DNA of 35,498 bases from an uncultured Treponema sp. GTDB taxonomy: Bacteria; Spirochaetota; Spirochaetia; Treponematales; Treponemataceae. Shown piece by piece: positions 7,799 to 16,459 of the stretch; the stretch's first letter is position 1, and each line of letters starts with the position of its first letter. Location of the stretch: the NCBI GenBank assembly GCA_905233535.1, contig CAJOEO010000006.1, positions 6,931-42,428 of the forward strand, written 5' to 3'. A model generated the notes under the pieces. That model saw only the letters and a list, made by a program, of their open reading frames with translations. It was not told the DNA's origin and searched no databases. A program made the position numbers and the translations under genes.

Positions 7799-9046
7799 AT
7801 GCCAACGAGAATTTCAAGTCAATACAATAATCGCCAAACTCAACGGAACTTGCGCAGGCAAGAAGTTGAAAAGGCAAAAATCGACAGCAAAATCGGTACT
7901 CAGTCAAGGATTACATCTTTGCGCGATGACCCGTTGGCTGCTGGACATTTGGTGAAATTTCAGTCGTTCCTTACGCGCGTGAACAATTTTGAAAAGAACG
8001 CGCAGACTTTGAGCGACAAATTTCAGTACCGTGAAAGTTATATGCAAAATTCTTTGGAAATAATGCAGCGCGTTCGAGAACTTGCTGTTCAAGGTGCGAA
8101 CGGCATTTATTCTCCAGAAGATTTGCGAAATATGGCGGTGGAAGTTGACGAACTTTTGGGCGAACTTTTGCAAAACGCAAACGCCATTGGACCTGACGGA
8201 ACATCCATTTTTTCTGGAACAGCGACGAATATTCGTGCGTTTGACGTTGATTTAGGTGCGGTTCGCGGTTCGACTTCACCTGTGATTGCGAATGTGCGTT
8301 ATAATGGTTCGATTGAACAAAATCTCGTTGAAGTTGACGAAAATAAATTCGTTTCCGTTGACAATGCTGGAAGTCGGACGTTTTGGGCAGAAAATCAGCG
8401 ACTTTTTGGCGGACGAAATGCGAGCGATTGGCAGGCTCAAGAGGATTCCGTGATTAGTGTTGACGGCGTAAAAATCAACGTTGACGCTGGCGACAACGTT
8501 TACGCGCTAATTTCCAAAATCAACGCTAGCGGCGTTTCCGCAAAAGCGAGCATCGACCCGATGTCGCACGGTCTTAATTTTGTAACGACCGATGCGCATC
8601 AACTTTGGCTTGAAGACGTTTCTGGAAGCGCGTTAAACGAACTTGGAATTATCAAAGATTCTAGCCAAAAACCGCCGTATAATTTGGGCGACAGCGTTCG
8701 ACTTTCTGGTGGTTCGCTTTTTGATACGTTGATTGTTCTTCGCGACGCAATGTTTGCGGGCGACAACGAAACGATTGGCGGTCGCGCTCTTCAAGGAATT
8801 GACAGCGGAATTAACAATCTTGTGAATCGTTTGGCAAAAAGCGGTTCTCAATACGAGCGTCTTGAAAAAGACATGATTCGTCAGTCAGCCGTTGCTTTGA
8901 ACGTAAACGAGCAGATTTCGCGCGAGGGCGACCTTGATTTGACAAAAGCGATTACTGACGAAAAAATGCTTGAACAGGCGCAAAACGCCACACTTCACAC
9001 GGCTGGCAAAATGTACTCGTCTTCATTGTTGAATTATATGCGATAA
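7799..9046 (+). CDS. flgL: Flagellar hook-associated protein 3 FlgL
   Basis: This 415-residue junction protein lies between FlgK and the filament. It has the flagellin-like N-terminal helix (MPTRISSQYNNRQTQRNLRR), the SRITSLRDDPLAAG segment, and the [19 protein letters not shown] motif shared with flagellins at about 95-115. The C-terminal helix ends SSSLLNYMR. The start is supported by TTGAGGAAAAACG. It follows flgK by 42 nt with no terminator, and fliW follows by 41 nt. It appears complete, unlike flgK. Confidence 0.95.
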   Translation: MPTRISSQYNNRQTQRNLRRQEVEKAKIDSKIGTQSRITSLRDDPLAAGHLVKFQSFLTRVNNFEKNAQTLSDKFQYRESYMQNSLEIMQRVRELAVQGANGIYSPEDLRNMAVEVDELLGELLQNANAIGPDGTSIFSGTATNIRAFDVDLGAVRGSTSPVIANVRYNGSIEQNLVEVDENKFVSVDNAGSRTFWAENQRLFGGRNASDWQAQEDSVISVDGVKINVDAGDNVYALISKINASGVSAKASIDPMSHGLNFVTTDAHQLWLEDVSGSALNELGIIKDSSQKPPYNLGDSVRLSGGSLFDTLIVLRDAMFAGDNETIGGRALQGIDSGINNLVNRLAKSGSQYERLEKDMIRQSAVALNVNEQISREGDLDLTKAITDEKMLEQAQNATLHTAGKMYSSSLLNYMR

Positions 9047-9087
9047 TTCATACAAAATGAGTTGGGATAGGGAGAAATATAAAAAGA

Positions 9088-9546
9088 ATGGAACAGAATA
9101 AGGTAGAAGTAGAAACAAAAACGTTGGGACTAGTTGCGGTCGATTCCGATAAAATCATTGAATTTCCGCGTGGTCTTTTTGGGTTCGAGGAATTTCATCG
9201 TTACGCGCTAATCGAGGCGGAATTCCGCCCGTTTATTTGGATGCAATCGCTTGACGAAAAAAATCTTTCGTTTTTGTTGGTTGACCCGTTTACGATTGTG
9301 GACGGTTATCAAATCGATGTTGATGACAAAATGCTTCTCGAAATTGGCGTGGACAATCCCGCAGATGTTGTGGTTTACGCGATTGTAACCGTGCCGACTG
9401 ACGGCGGACCTGTTACCGCGAATTTGCAAGGACCTGTCGTGATAAATCGAAAAAATCATCACGCTCTTCAAGCGATTCTTTCGGATTCAAAATGGACGAC
9501 GAAACACAATATCGTAAGTGCGCTAAAGTCGCACGCAAAAAACTGA
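9088..9546 (+). CDS. fliW: Flagellar assembly factor FliW
   Basis: This 152-residue protein binds flagellin and, when free, binds CsrA and relieves its repression of flagellin translation (known from Bacillus subtilis). The family signature is present: IIEFPRGLFGFEEFHRYALIE near residues 28-48, and FLLVDPF. The C-terminal part NLQGPVVINRKNHHALQAIL is also typical. The only upstream purine box, GGAG at 9071-9074, lies 13 nt from the ATG, which is long. The gene is immediately followed by csrA (12 nt), the conserved fliW-csrA pair. Confidence 0.95.
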   Translation: MEQNKVEVETKTLGLVAVDSDKIIEFPRGLFGFEEFHRYALIEAEFRPFIWMQSLDEKNLSFLLVDPFTIVDGYQIDVDDKMLLEIGVDNPADVVVYAIVTVPTDGGPVTANLQGPVVINRKNHHALQAILSDSKWTTKHNIVSALKSHAKN

Positions 9547-9558
9547 AAGGAGGCGAAG

Positions 9559-9783
9559 ATGCTGATTCTTTCAAGGAAAGTTGACGAAAAAATCAAAATT
9601 GGAAACGACATTACGATTACGTTGATTGGAATTTCTGGCGACCAAGTGAAAATTGGCGTTGAAGCTCCAAAAAGTATAAAAGTTTTCCGTCAGGAAGTTT
9701 TTAACGATATTCAACGACAAAACAAAACTGCGGCGGCTGCAACGCCGTCGCTTGAGGCATTGTCTAAACTTTTGTCAAATTAA
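9559..9783 (+). CDS. csrA: Carbon storage regulator CsrA, RNA-binding translational repressor
   Basis: This 74-residue protein has the intact CsrA core: MLILSRKVDEKIKIG, GDQVKIGVEAPKSIKVFRQEVF. The homodimer binds GGA motifs in mRNA leaders and blocks ribosome access. A very strong site AAAGGAGG precedes the ATG. A hydrophilic and alanine tail follows the core (NKTAAAATPSLEALSKLLSN). It is the last gene of its operon. Its TAA (9781-9783) overlaps the stop codon of the convergent tsaB, so there is no space for a terminator. The likely target is the flaB leader at 17609-17660. Confidence 0.97.
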   Translation: MLILSRKVDEKIKIGNDITITLIGISGDQVKIGVEAPKSIKVFRQEVFNDIQRQNKTAAAATPSLEALSKLLSN

Positions 9784-10481
9784 GAAAGAGAGGCGGGCTT
9801 TTCTAGCGAAAGTTCCGCTTCGCTTTTTCGTAAGTAAAGCGGACCGTCGTAATCTTTCAAAGGTTCTTTTTTTTGCAAAAATTGTTCCGACGCGATTTTA
9901 AAAATCGAATCCGTTGTTGCATTTTGAAATTTTGGCGTTTGAAAATTTAAATTCGGTGCGAATTTCTTTAATTCATCTGAAAAAATCTGTGCGTCAGAGC
10001 CGACTATTAGAATTTTTTGTTTGTCGTCTTTAACACTTTTTTTCAAAAAGTCCGCGATTTTATTTGCGTCCGTGTCAGATTCTGCAAAAATTTCGTTTTT
10101 TCCAAAATAAACCGACGCAAAAAACTGATTTTTCTTTGCGTCGATTACGGGAACGAGAAAAATCTCGTCTTCAAAAAATGGAAAAGCGTATACTTGTAAC
10201 GATGAAACGCCGTAAATAGGCACGTTGTGCGCAAGTTCAATCGCTTTTAACGCGCTAAACGCGATTCTTAAACCTGTAAACGTACCAGGTCCTTTTGTCA
10301 GCGCGGTAAAATCCAAATTTTGCGCGCAAAGTCCAACGGCGCGAAGCGCGTAGTCGATTGCGGGAAGAAGTTGCTGCGATTGCTTTGCACCAATTTCCAA
10401 CGTGATTGTGGCTCTTTCGCCGTTATTTTCCGCAGCGACTACCGTTTTTGAGGACGCGCAATCTATCGCAAGTGCTTTCAT
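9780..10481 (-). CDS. tsaB: tRNA threonylcarbamoyladenosine biosynthesis protein TsaB
   Basis: This 233-residue ASKHA-fold protein partners with TsaD and TsaE in making t6A37 on ANN-decoding tRNAs. It starts MKALAIDCASS and has the TsaB motif KGPGTFTGLRIAFSALKAIELA (about 63-84). GVSSLQVYAFPF and VPVIDAKKNQFFASVYF follow. It begins 3 nt after tsaE ends, with AAAGGA inside the tsaE 3' end. The tsaE-tsaB order at the end of a fliD-containing operon agrees with what I recall of treponemal genomes. Confidence 0.92.
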   Translation of the reverse strand: MKALAIDCASSKTVVAAENNGERATITLEIGAKQSQQLLPAIDYALRAVGLCAQNLDFTALTKGPGTFTGLRIAFSALKAIELAHNVPIYGVSSLQVYAFPFFEDEIFLVPVIDAKKNQFFASVYFGKNEIFAESDTDANKIADFLKKSVKDDKQKILIVGSDAQIFSDELKKFAPNLNFQTPKFQNATTDSIFKIASEQFLQKKEPLKDYDGPLYLRKSEAELSLEKPASLS

Positions 10482-10484
10482 TTT

Positions 10485-10922
10485 TTATAAAATCCTTTCG
10501 TGTTGCCAATTTTCGATTGTGATTTTTCTTGCAGAATCTTCTATTGGTTCGATTTTTATGATAATCGTGCTTTCTGGAAGTTCGGACATGATTTTTTCGC
10601 TCCACTCGATAATTGTAACGCCGTTTGAATACATGAATTCTTGCGCACCGAGGTCAAAAAAATCTTCCGCGCCCGAAAGTCTATAAACGTCAAGATGATA
10701 AAGCGGCAATCTGCCTGAATACTCGCAAACCAAACAAAACGTTGGGCTTGTAATCGTGTCCGTTACGCCAAGTGCAAGCGCGATTCCTTTTGTCATCGTG
10801 GTTTTTCCAGCGGCGAGCGTTCCTTGCATCGCAATTATTTCGCCCCCCGTCAGCAACGAGCCGATTTTCTGCCCCAAAAGTTGCGTTTCTTCTGCCGATT
10901 TCGTTTCAAATGTCAACCGCAT
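10485..10922 (-). CDS. tsaE: tRNA threonylcarbamoyladenosine biosynthesis ATPase TsaE
   Basis: This 145-residue P-loop ATPase is required for t6A formation. The P-loop is GTLAAGKTT (34-42), with Ala where most TsaE have Gly (GxLGAGKT). SPTFCLVCEY and LPLYHLDVYRL follow, then IIEWSEK. The lysine and threonine of the P-loop are intact, so activity is expected. Its start overlaps the end of the 90-aa gene by 10 nt, indicating translational coupling. Length fits the family. Confidence 0.93.
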   Translation of the reverse strand: MRLTFETKSAEETQLLGQKIGSLLTGGEIIAMQGTLAAGKTTMTKGIALALGVTDTITSPTFCLVCEYSGRLPLYHLDVYRLSGAEDFFDLGAQEFMYSNGVTIIEWSEKIMSELPESTIIIKIEPIEDSARKITIENWQHERIL

Positions 10923-11185
10923 GGCAATTTTCCTTCGTCGTCCATCGTTAAAATGAACGTTTTTAGAGCAGATTTTACGGGAATCAGCGGATAATCCAAA
11001 ACAGTTCCTGGCGCAAGGTCAACGTAAATTACTTTGTCGCCAAAAGGTCCTGTTTCTATTGTAAATGAAATCTTCGCGTCCACATTTTTTGAGAGCAACT
11101 CTAATTTTGCAACTCCTGTATAATTTCTTCTATAATAGATGAAATTGTCGTCGGTTTTGATTTCGTTCAATTCCAAAACTTTCAT
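10913..11185 (-). CDS. Conserved hypothetical protein, 90 aa
   Basis: I do not recognise a domain. I start it at ATG 11185 (MKVLELNEIKTDDNFIYYRRN), preceded by AAGTGGGG; the frame is open further upstream but would enter the PilZ gene. The protein is small and mixed alpha/beta, without signal peptide or membrane segment. The run TIETGPFGDKVIYVDLAPGTVLDYPL suggests a beta-rich fold. It sits between the PilZ gene and tsaE, overlapping tsaE by 10 nt, in an operon that starts with flagellar genes. The position and tight coupling make it a real gene; its role is unknown. Confidence 0.7.
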   Translation of the reverse strand: MKVLELNEIKTDDNFIYYRRNYTGVAKLELLSKNVDAKISFTIETGPFGDKVIYVDLAPGTVLDYPLIPVKSALKTFILTMDDEGKLPCG

Positions 11186-11216
11186 GAAAAAACCCCACTT
11201 AAAATTTCCTTGCATA

Positions 11217-12305
11217 TTAAACGTCGTAACCAACAGCGACCGCTTGAATTCTGTTCGTAACTGCAAGGTCTATTTTCAAAAAGCGAACGTGAAGAACGTA
11301 AACGCTGTCTGCTCGTTTTGTTGTACGAACAATTTGTCCAATCGCAGAATCTTCGACTTTGCGATTCATTGCACCCTTTATAAAAATATACTGTTCGGGT
11401 TTTATCGCAAGTTCTGTGATTATTCTGCAACCGCCCGTCGAAACGTCTTCCAATGTTCCGTCGTGTTCTTTTTCGCCCACGTCGTAATCGGTTTTTCCGG
11501 CAACTTGTTTTGCTTTAACTGAAGAAAATTTGCATGGAAGTTGAAGTTCAATTCGTTCTGCCAATCGCTTTTGAAGCGGAACAACTTTGTCCGTGTGCAT
11601 TGTTATAATTTGCTTTCCGTCGTCTTTTCCCGTCTGAAAACGCATAACTCTCGTTTCAATTTCGTAAGGCGCACCATCTTGCGCTTCAAAAATCAGCGTG
11701 ATTTTTGAAAGTGCCTCTGGCATTTCTTTCATCTGCTCAACGGATTTCGGCACCCCAAAAACCATTCCGTCTGGAGTGTTTTCCAAAAGCGTCAATTTGT
11801 GATGGAAACCTTTTGAAACGGTGTAAGAAAAAGTCGTTCCCTCTTCGATTATTTTTGAATTTTTGATGATTGGGACTTGCTTGTACGTTTTCATCAATTT
11901 TCGCCTAAGCGCAAAGAGAATCGATTTTCGCTGTTCATCGCTCGATTCGTTGTAATTTTGGAATTTTTCCTTCAAAACAGAATCAAATTCATCGATTTCT
12001 TTTACCGCAAAACGCAAATTTGGAGTTCGATGTTCTTTACAAATCTCCCACAAAAGCGACGTTTCTTCTTTTGAAAGTTCCGACTCTTGAGAGATTACGC
12101 TAACGTCCTCTTTTGAAGTTGGGCGTTTTTTCTGCTTTTCTAAGTATGCTGGCGAACTCTTATATTTTACTACCTGTTTATATATTGAAAAAACACCAAT
12201 AATTATGACTAAAAGTACAAGAAATAATACTATCCAAATAGTCCAATCGCCACCCGCTCGTGCGTCTAGCGGTGAACCAGAATTTGTACCGAGTAATGCG
12301 CCCAT
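11217..12305 (-). CDS. Membrane-anchored PilZ domain protein (c-di-GMP receptor, putative)
   Basis: This is a 362-residue protein. One N-terminal transmembrane helix (about 20-42, WTIWIVLFLVLLVIIIGVF) is followed by a basic stretch, a helical cytoplasmic region and a C-terminal PilZ domain. The c-di-GMP-binding motifs are complete: RLAER at 247-251 (RxxxR) and DVSTGG at 287-292 (D/NxSxxG). PilZ proteins bind cyclic di-GMP and often alter motility, which fits the position between fliD and the t6A genes. The region before the PilZ domain (about 130-240) may be a YcgR-like N-terminal domain; that is a guess. AGAGGT lies 8 nt before the ATG. Confidence 0.88.
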   Translation of the reverse strand: MGALLGTNSGSPLDARAGGDWTIWIVLFLVLLVIIIGVFSIYKQVVKYKSSPAYLEKQKKRPTSKEDVSVISQESELSKEETSLLWEICKEHRTPNLRFAVKEIDEFDSVLKEKFQNYNESSDEQRKSILFALRRKLMKTYKQVPIIKNSKIIEEGTTFSYTVSKGFHHKLTLLENTPDGMVFGVPKSVEQMKEMPEALSKITLIFEAQDGAPYEIETRVMRFQTGKDDGKQIITMHTDKVVPLQKRLAERIELQLPCKFSSVKAKQVAGKTDYDVGEKEHDGTLEDVSTGGCRIITELAIKPEQYIFIKGAMNRKVEDSAIGQIVRTTKRADSVYVLHVRFLKIDLAVTNRIQAVAVGYDV

Positions 12306-12320
12306 GATTTTTACCTCTTT

Positions 12321-12929
12321 TTAGAAATTCACTGTTTTTGTAACAGCGTCGGCAATCGATTCAATGCGCGGGCGAATTTCGTATTCCGCCAAATCTCCGA
12401 GTAGAACAGTGTCGCCCGACGAAATCGCCTGTTCAAAGTCGCTGAAAATCGGGGTGAAATCTTGGAAAAAGTCCGCAATCGTTTTTCCGTCGATTTGCGT
12501 TGATTGAAAAGCCTCGAATTTTTGCGGAAAAAATGCGGTTCGTTTTATGCTTTGACAAAATCTGTCCACGACTTCGGCAAGTGTCGCAATCACCAAATTC
12601 GCCACCTTATCGCGTCCGCTTTGAAAATCCGCAGGCAATTCGTCCAATTTTTCGCTGAGTGCGCGGAATGCGCCCGCCTCGTCCAAAAGTTCCTGCACGA
12701 TTTGATTTTGCGTCAAAATCTCCAATTCTAATTTTGTGTCTTCGCACAGTGGCGCGGAATTTATCTCGTCAAAAGAAGATGCGTCTACCGTTTTTCCGTT
12801 TAGTGTAATTCCTACTGTCGTTGCGCCGTTTTTTTCAAATTCCGTTTCAAACGCTTTTAAAACGTCCCCGACCGTTTTTTCGTTTTCAATAGTAATGTCT
12901 ATTTTTTGTGAATTAACGTAAAATTCCAT
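12321..12929 (-). CDS. Conserved hypothetical protein downstream of fliD, 202 aa
   Basis: I start it at ATG 12929 (MEFYVNSQKIDITIENEKT) because AAGGGGA lies 5 nt upstream; the frame continues a further eight codons. The first ~75 residues alternate beta strands and helix in a way that suggests a ubiquitin-like beta-grasp fold (FYVNSQKIDITI, TVGDVLKAFETEF, TVGITLNGKTV). The rest is helical. No signal peptide is present. It lies between fliD and the PilZ gene, the place where fliS or fliT chaperones lie in other bacteria, but I see no clear similarity to either. A flagellar role is inference from position only. Confidence 0.7.
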   Translation of the reverse strand: MEFYVNSQKIDITIENEKTVGDVLKAFETEFEKNGATTVGITLNGKTVDASSFDEINSAPLCEDTKLELEILTQNQIVQELLDEAGAFRALSEKLDELPADFQSGRDKVANLVIATLAEVVDRFCQSIKRTAFFPQKFEAFQSTQIDGKTIADFFQDFTPIFSDFEQAISSGDTVLLGDLAEYEIRPRIESIADAVTKTVNF

Positions 12930-12971
12930 TAAAATCCCCTTGAAAAGTCGCAAAATGCAAAGAACATTATA

Positions 12972-15083
12972 CTACTGATTATCTCGATTTGTAAAACTGT
13001 TCAATGTGTTAGCCTGCGCGTTCAAACCGTTGAGAGTTCCTTCCATTTGCCCAAATTTTTGCCTAAGTTGCGCTTCTTTTACGTCCATTTGCGCTTCCAA
13101 TTTTTTGATATTCGTTTCACTTGAGCTGATTCTTTTGTCGAGTCCCGACGTTTTTGTCGCGATTATTCCGCCAGATTGAACCCAACTTGAAAGTTGTTTG
13201 TCTATACTATACGCGATTCCTGAATCTATGATTAAATCGCCGTCGCGGTCAAAGCCAAAAATGCTTTTTATTTGGTCGAGGTCGTTTTCTATACTTGAGT
13301 CGAGTTTTTTCTCGTCGATTTCAAGATAACCACGCATTTGTGAAGCGTTTACGCCACCGCTGTTCCCTGACGCTCGGCTCGAAATTCCAATTTGCGCAAG
13401 CATTGTAATTGTTGCGTCATCTGACCAAGGATAATTTGCGTTTACAATCGAACGCAATGACGACTTTCCATTTGTAAGGGAAAAATCGCTCAAAAACATT
13501 CCAAGTTTTTTTTGAGCCGCCTCTTTTTCTTCGTCCGAAAGATACGTCAATTCTTCAATGATTTCGGGTTTGTTGTCGCTCAAAACGTTGATTTCGGCGA
13601 TGACTTGGTTGTAATTTCCGACGAATTCGATTAGAGCGTCTTTTGCAGATTCTTTGTCGGGATTGATGTCGATTGTTGCCGTTTTTTCGGTCGGCTGCTT
13701 TACGTTTAGCGTAACGTGCGGAATTACGTCGTCGATTTTGTTAGTCGGGCGATGAATCGTGATTCCGTTGTAGCGAATCGCCGCGTCGCCCGCCACACTT
13801 ACGGGATTTACTGGCGAATACGCAAGATTCTTTTTTTCGTCGTAAACAGAATACGATGTCATTACAATTTCAGAACCCGTGCTTCGATTTCTAACGACAA
13901 TGCTTTCCATGTCGGGGTAGTCGCGAACCGCAAGAGAAATTGTTTTTTCGCCCGTTTGCTCGTTTGTCATAACAAGCGCGTCGCCGTTTGTGTCGATTTT
14001 GATTTCGCTTCCGTCGGAATTTCTTACGAAAAACTCAGCTCCGTTTTCGATTGGCTGGAATTCCGTTTGCACAATCGACGGAAGTTCCGTGTCGCTCGGC
14101 TCGTTCATAATTGTAACGTCTAAAAATGTCGCTTTCCCCGCATCCATTTCTGGTCGAGTTACTCGCCATTCGTTTAGGTCTTCTGTAATATCTTCCACGG
14201 CGTTCGTCATAAAACTAAAGTCGATTCTATTCGTTTCCGTTTCAAGAATGCTCGGGTCAACGGCAACTGAAAATCCTTGTCGCGGTGGAATAATCGTTCG
14301 ATTATCTTGCGGACTCGCCTCTCCGTCTTCATTTTCCGCTTCGCTGATTGAAACGGGCTTTTTCTTAAACGCGGGCATTCCTTCAAAATCGCCCTCTGGA
14401 ACGCCCTCTTCTTGAACTGGATTTGAAAAAAGAGTTGTGTCGTTTCCAAATTCTTGTAGATTTTTTCGACTTCGTTCCACGATTTTATTTTTGAGCGCGT
14501 AAGTAAGAGCGTCGTCTTTGAAAATCAAATTGGAATCATTGCCCGTTTTTAACGACTCGATTAAAAGTGATTGTTTGTCGCCGCTAACTCCGATTAGAGA
14601 TGCTTTAATTGTGTTTGCGCTACGTTTGTTTAGTGCGGTTATAAAATCAGTAACTTTTCCGCCTTTCCAATTAAACGAAATCGTTTTGTCCCCAACTTCA
14701 AATGTATATTTTCCCTTTGGAACAACCGACGTTTTTTCAATTTCAGTTGAAAGAAATCTGTCCGCCGTGGCTTCTTTTAGAACATCGATTTTTATGGAAT
14801 CGTAAGCGGCATCGCGTCCCGCTTCTGCTGTAATCGCGTCTTCGTCTGACGAAACTGCGAGTTTATTATTAAACGGATTTTCATAAGAATAGAGATTTTT
14901 TGAACTCGCTCTAAGCGTGGACATTTTTTGATTTACGCTTCGCCATGCTCCTTGTTGCGCTTTGTACTGCTCAAGATTTTCTTGCTCTCTCGTCAGCGGA
15001 ATTCTCTCTTTTTGCATGAGCGCGTCAACATAGTCTTTTGTTTTGTATTTATCACTGAAAACTGGAATCGAAATGTCCGCCAT
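12972..15083 (-). CDS. fliD: Flagellar filament cap protein FliD (hook-associated protein 2)
   Basis: This 703-residue protein is expected to cap the filament tip and fold incoming FlaB subunits in the periplasm. The N-terminal part has YVDALMQKERIPLTREQENLEQYKAQQGAWRSVNQKMSTL, typical of FliD. The C-terminal domain includes NQVIAEINVLSDN, YLEIDEKKLDSSIENDLDQIKSIFG and a final coiled coil (KRISSSETNIKKLEAQM), all FliD-like. It starts MADISIPVFSDKY, with AGGA 9 nt upstream. It follows flaG by 47 nt. It is slightly longer than the ~660 residues I recall for T. pallidum; the middle domain carries the extra length. Confidence 0.92.
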   Translation of the reverse strand: MADISIPVFSDKYKTKDYVDALMQKERIPLTREQENLEQYKAQQGAWRSVNQKMSTLRASSKNLYSYENPFNNKLAVSSDEDAITAEAGRDAAYDSIKIDVLKEATADRFLSTEIEKTSVVPKGKYTFEVGDKTISFNWKGGKVTDFITALNKRSANTIKASLIGVSGDKQSLLIESLKTGNDSNLIFKDDALTYALKNKIVERSRKNLQEFGNDTTLFSNPVQEEGVPEGDFEGMPAFKKKPVSISEAENEDGEASPQDNRTIIPPRQGFSVAVDPSILETETNRIDFSFMTNAVEDITEDLNEWRVTRPEMDAGKATFLDVTIMNEPSDTELPSIVQTEFQPIENGAEFFVRNSDGSEIKIDTNGDALVMTNEQTGEKTISLAVRDYPDMESIVVRNRSTGSEIVMTSYSVYDEKKNLAYSPVNPVSVAGDAAIRYNGITIHRPTNKIDDVIPHVTLNVKQPTEKTATIDINPDKESAKDALIEFVGNYNQVIAEINVLSDNKPEIIEELTYLSDEEKEAAQKKLGMFLSDFSLTNGKSSLRSIVNANYPWSDDATITMLAQIGISSRASGNSGGVNASQMRGYLEIDEKKLDSSIENDLDQIKSIFGFDRDGDLIIDSGIAYSIDKQLSSWVQSGGIIATKTSGLDKRISSSETNIKKLEAQMDVKEAQLRQKFGQMEGTLNGLNAQANTLNSFTNRDNQ

Positions 15084-15130
15084 CTTATTTTTTCCTGTTG
15101 ATTGGGCGCATGGATTACGGTTCTATCGGG

Positions 15131-15502
15131 TTATGCCTCCAATCTAAGCATACCGCCAATCATCAAGCCTCCTCCGCGATTTTCTGTTAGAGTGGCAAAC
15201 CGACGTAACTCTGCGTGTAAGTGTTGTTCTGATTCCGACGGAATCTCACGAATCACGGTGTTTGTATGCGGGTCTATCACCGCGACCACTAAATCCCCAG
15301 AATCCTCGTTTACAAAAAATCTTGTTTTCTGCCCGACTACAGTATCGGAAATTTTCTTGATATGCTCGATGTCTTCCCGCTTTTTTGCCAAATTCAAAGT
15401 AATATTCCGCGCGACGCTTTTTGCGTCTGCAAGTGGGCGGGGTTTATTTTGCGTTTGCGTAATCCAAGATGAATCTTTATTTGTAGAGCCGATTCCATTC
15501 AT
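15131..15502 (-). CDS. flaG: FlaG family flagellar protein
   Basis: This 123-residue protein starts at ATG 15502 (MNGIGSTNKDSSW), with GCGAGGTG 6 nt upstream. The open frame extends upstream through two hairpins and should not be used. The C-terminal ~70 residues match the FlaG domain: LAKKREDIEHIKKISDTVV, then RFFVNEDSGDLVVAVIDPHTNTVIREIPSE. FlaG affects filament length in other bacteria; its mechanism is unclear. It lies between flaB and fliD, the common flaG-fliD pair, and begins 28 nt after a hairpin behind flaB. Confidence 0.88.
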   Translation of the reverse strand: MNGIGSTNKDSSWITQTQNKPRPLADAKSVARNITLNLAKKREDIEHIKKISDTVVGQKTRFFVNEDSGDLVVAVIDPHTNTVIREIPSESEQHLHAELRRFATLTENRGGGLMIGGMLRLEA

Positions 15503-15525
15503 TAGAACACCTCGCAAGTAAAAAG

Positions 15526-15554
15526 GAGGAAGAAAGAGAGGCGCACCTCTTTCT
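15526..15554 (-). terminator. Second hairpin behind flaB, just upstream of flaG
   Basis: On the minus strand AGAAAGAGG pairs with CCTCTCTTTCT (2-nt bulge, 4-nt loop), followed by a pyrimidine tract ending in TTTTT. It may be a terminator, attenuator or processing site. Confidence 0.45.
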
Positions 15555-15568
15555 CCCTTAAAGTTGAC

Positions 15569-15596
15569 CAAAAAGGCGACATCCAGAAGCCTTTTC
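15569..15596 (-). terminator. Intrinsic terminator of the distal flaB gene
   Basis: Stem AAAAGGC/GCCTTTT (15571-15577 with 15589-15595), 11-nt loop, then a U run on the minus strand. It starts 12 nt after the flaB stop codon. Confidence 0.6.
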
Positions 15597-15607
15597 GTCA
15601 TAAAATC

Positions 15608-16459
15608 CTAGCGAAGAAGTGCTAGAACATTCTGTGGTTGGCTGTTTGCCTGTGCGAGCATCGCAGAACTAGACTGTGTAAGAATCTGGTTCTTTGCAAA
15701 TTCAACCATTTCCGATGCCATATCCGTATCTCGAATGCGACTTTCAGAAGACTGCAAATTCTCTGCTGCAATCTCAACACCGTTCGATGACATTTCAAAG
15801 CGATTCTGATACGCTCCGAGGTCTGCTCGCTGCTTTGAAACAATTTTCAATGCGTTGTCGAGTGTGCCGATTGCCATGTTTGCAGAATCTGGCGTAGTGA
15901 GCGAAATCTGTCCCTCTTCCACCTGTCCGCGCAAACCAAGAGCAGCGGCTGTCATCGTTCCAATAAAAACGCGAACATTTTGGTCCATGTTCGCTCCGAT
16001 TTGGAACTGCATAACTTGCCCCGATGCCGAATCCTGTGCAAATCCACCCGTCAACAAATTGTATCCGTTGAACTGCGCCTGCGACGCGATTCTGTCAACT
16101 TCTGCAACAAGCGAAGAAACTTCAACTTGAATCTGCATTCGGTCTTCGTCAGAGTAAATGCCGTTTGATGACTGGACTGCAAGTTCTCGAACGCGCTGCA
16201 AAATGTCCTGCGTTTCCTGCAAGTAGCCCTCTGTCGTCTGAATGAACGACACGCCGTTCTGAATGTTCTCACTTGCCTGGTTCAAACCGCGAACTTGGCT
16301 GCGGAGTTTTTCAGAAACTGCCAAACCAGAAGCGTCGTCTGCAGCCTTGTTGATTTTCTCTCCTGACGAGAGTTTTTGCATACTGCCATACAACTGGTTA
16401 TTGTTCACGCTAAGCGAGCGTTCCGCGAACATTGAACTCATGTTGTGATTGATAACCAT
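15608..16459 (-). CDS. flaB: Flagellin FlaB, core filament subunit (distal copy)
   Basis: This 283-residue flagellin of the periplasmic flagellar core has no signal peptide, as expected for FlaB. I start it at ATG 16459 ([16 protein letters not shown]), with GGAGGAAATT directly upstream; the open frame continues through the leader but that part is not protein. The conserved D0/D1 segments are complete: [37 protein letters not shown], and the C-terminal [19 protein letters not shown]. It is close to the other FlaB copy but differs in the variable middle part. A long structured leader separates it from the upstream flaB. Paralogue numbering (FlaB1, 2, 3) cannot be assigned from this window. Confidence 0.95.
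   Translation of the reverse strand: MVINHNMSSMFAERSLSVNNNQLYGSMQKLSSGEKINKAADDASGLAVSEKLRSQVRGLNQASENIQNGVSFIQTTEGYLQETQDILQRVRELAVQSSNGIYSDEDRMQIQVEVSSLVAEVDRIASQAQFNGYNLLTGGFAQDSASGQVMQFQIGANMDQNVRVFIGTMTAAALGLRGQVEEGQISLTTPDSANMAIGTLDNALKIVSKQRADLGAYQNRFEMSSNGVEIAAENLQSSESRIRDTDMASEMVEFAKNQILTQSSSAMLAQANSQPQNVLALLR

Noticed and set aside
15503-15601. Upstream extension of flaG (start near 15601)
   Set aside because: It would span two hairpins behind flaB. ATG 15502 has a proper ribosome site and gives the usual FlaG length.
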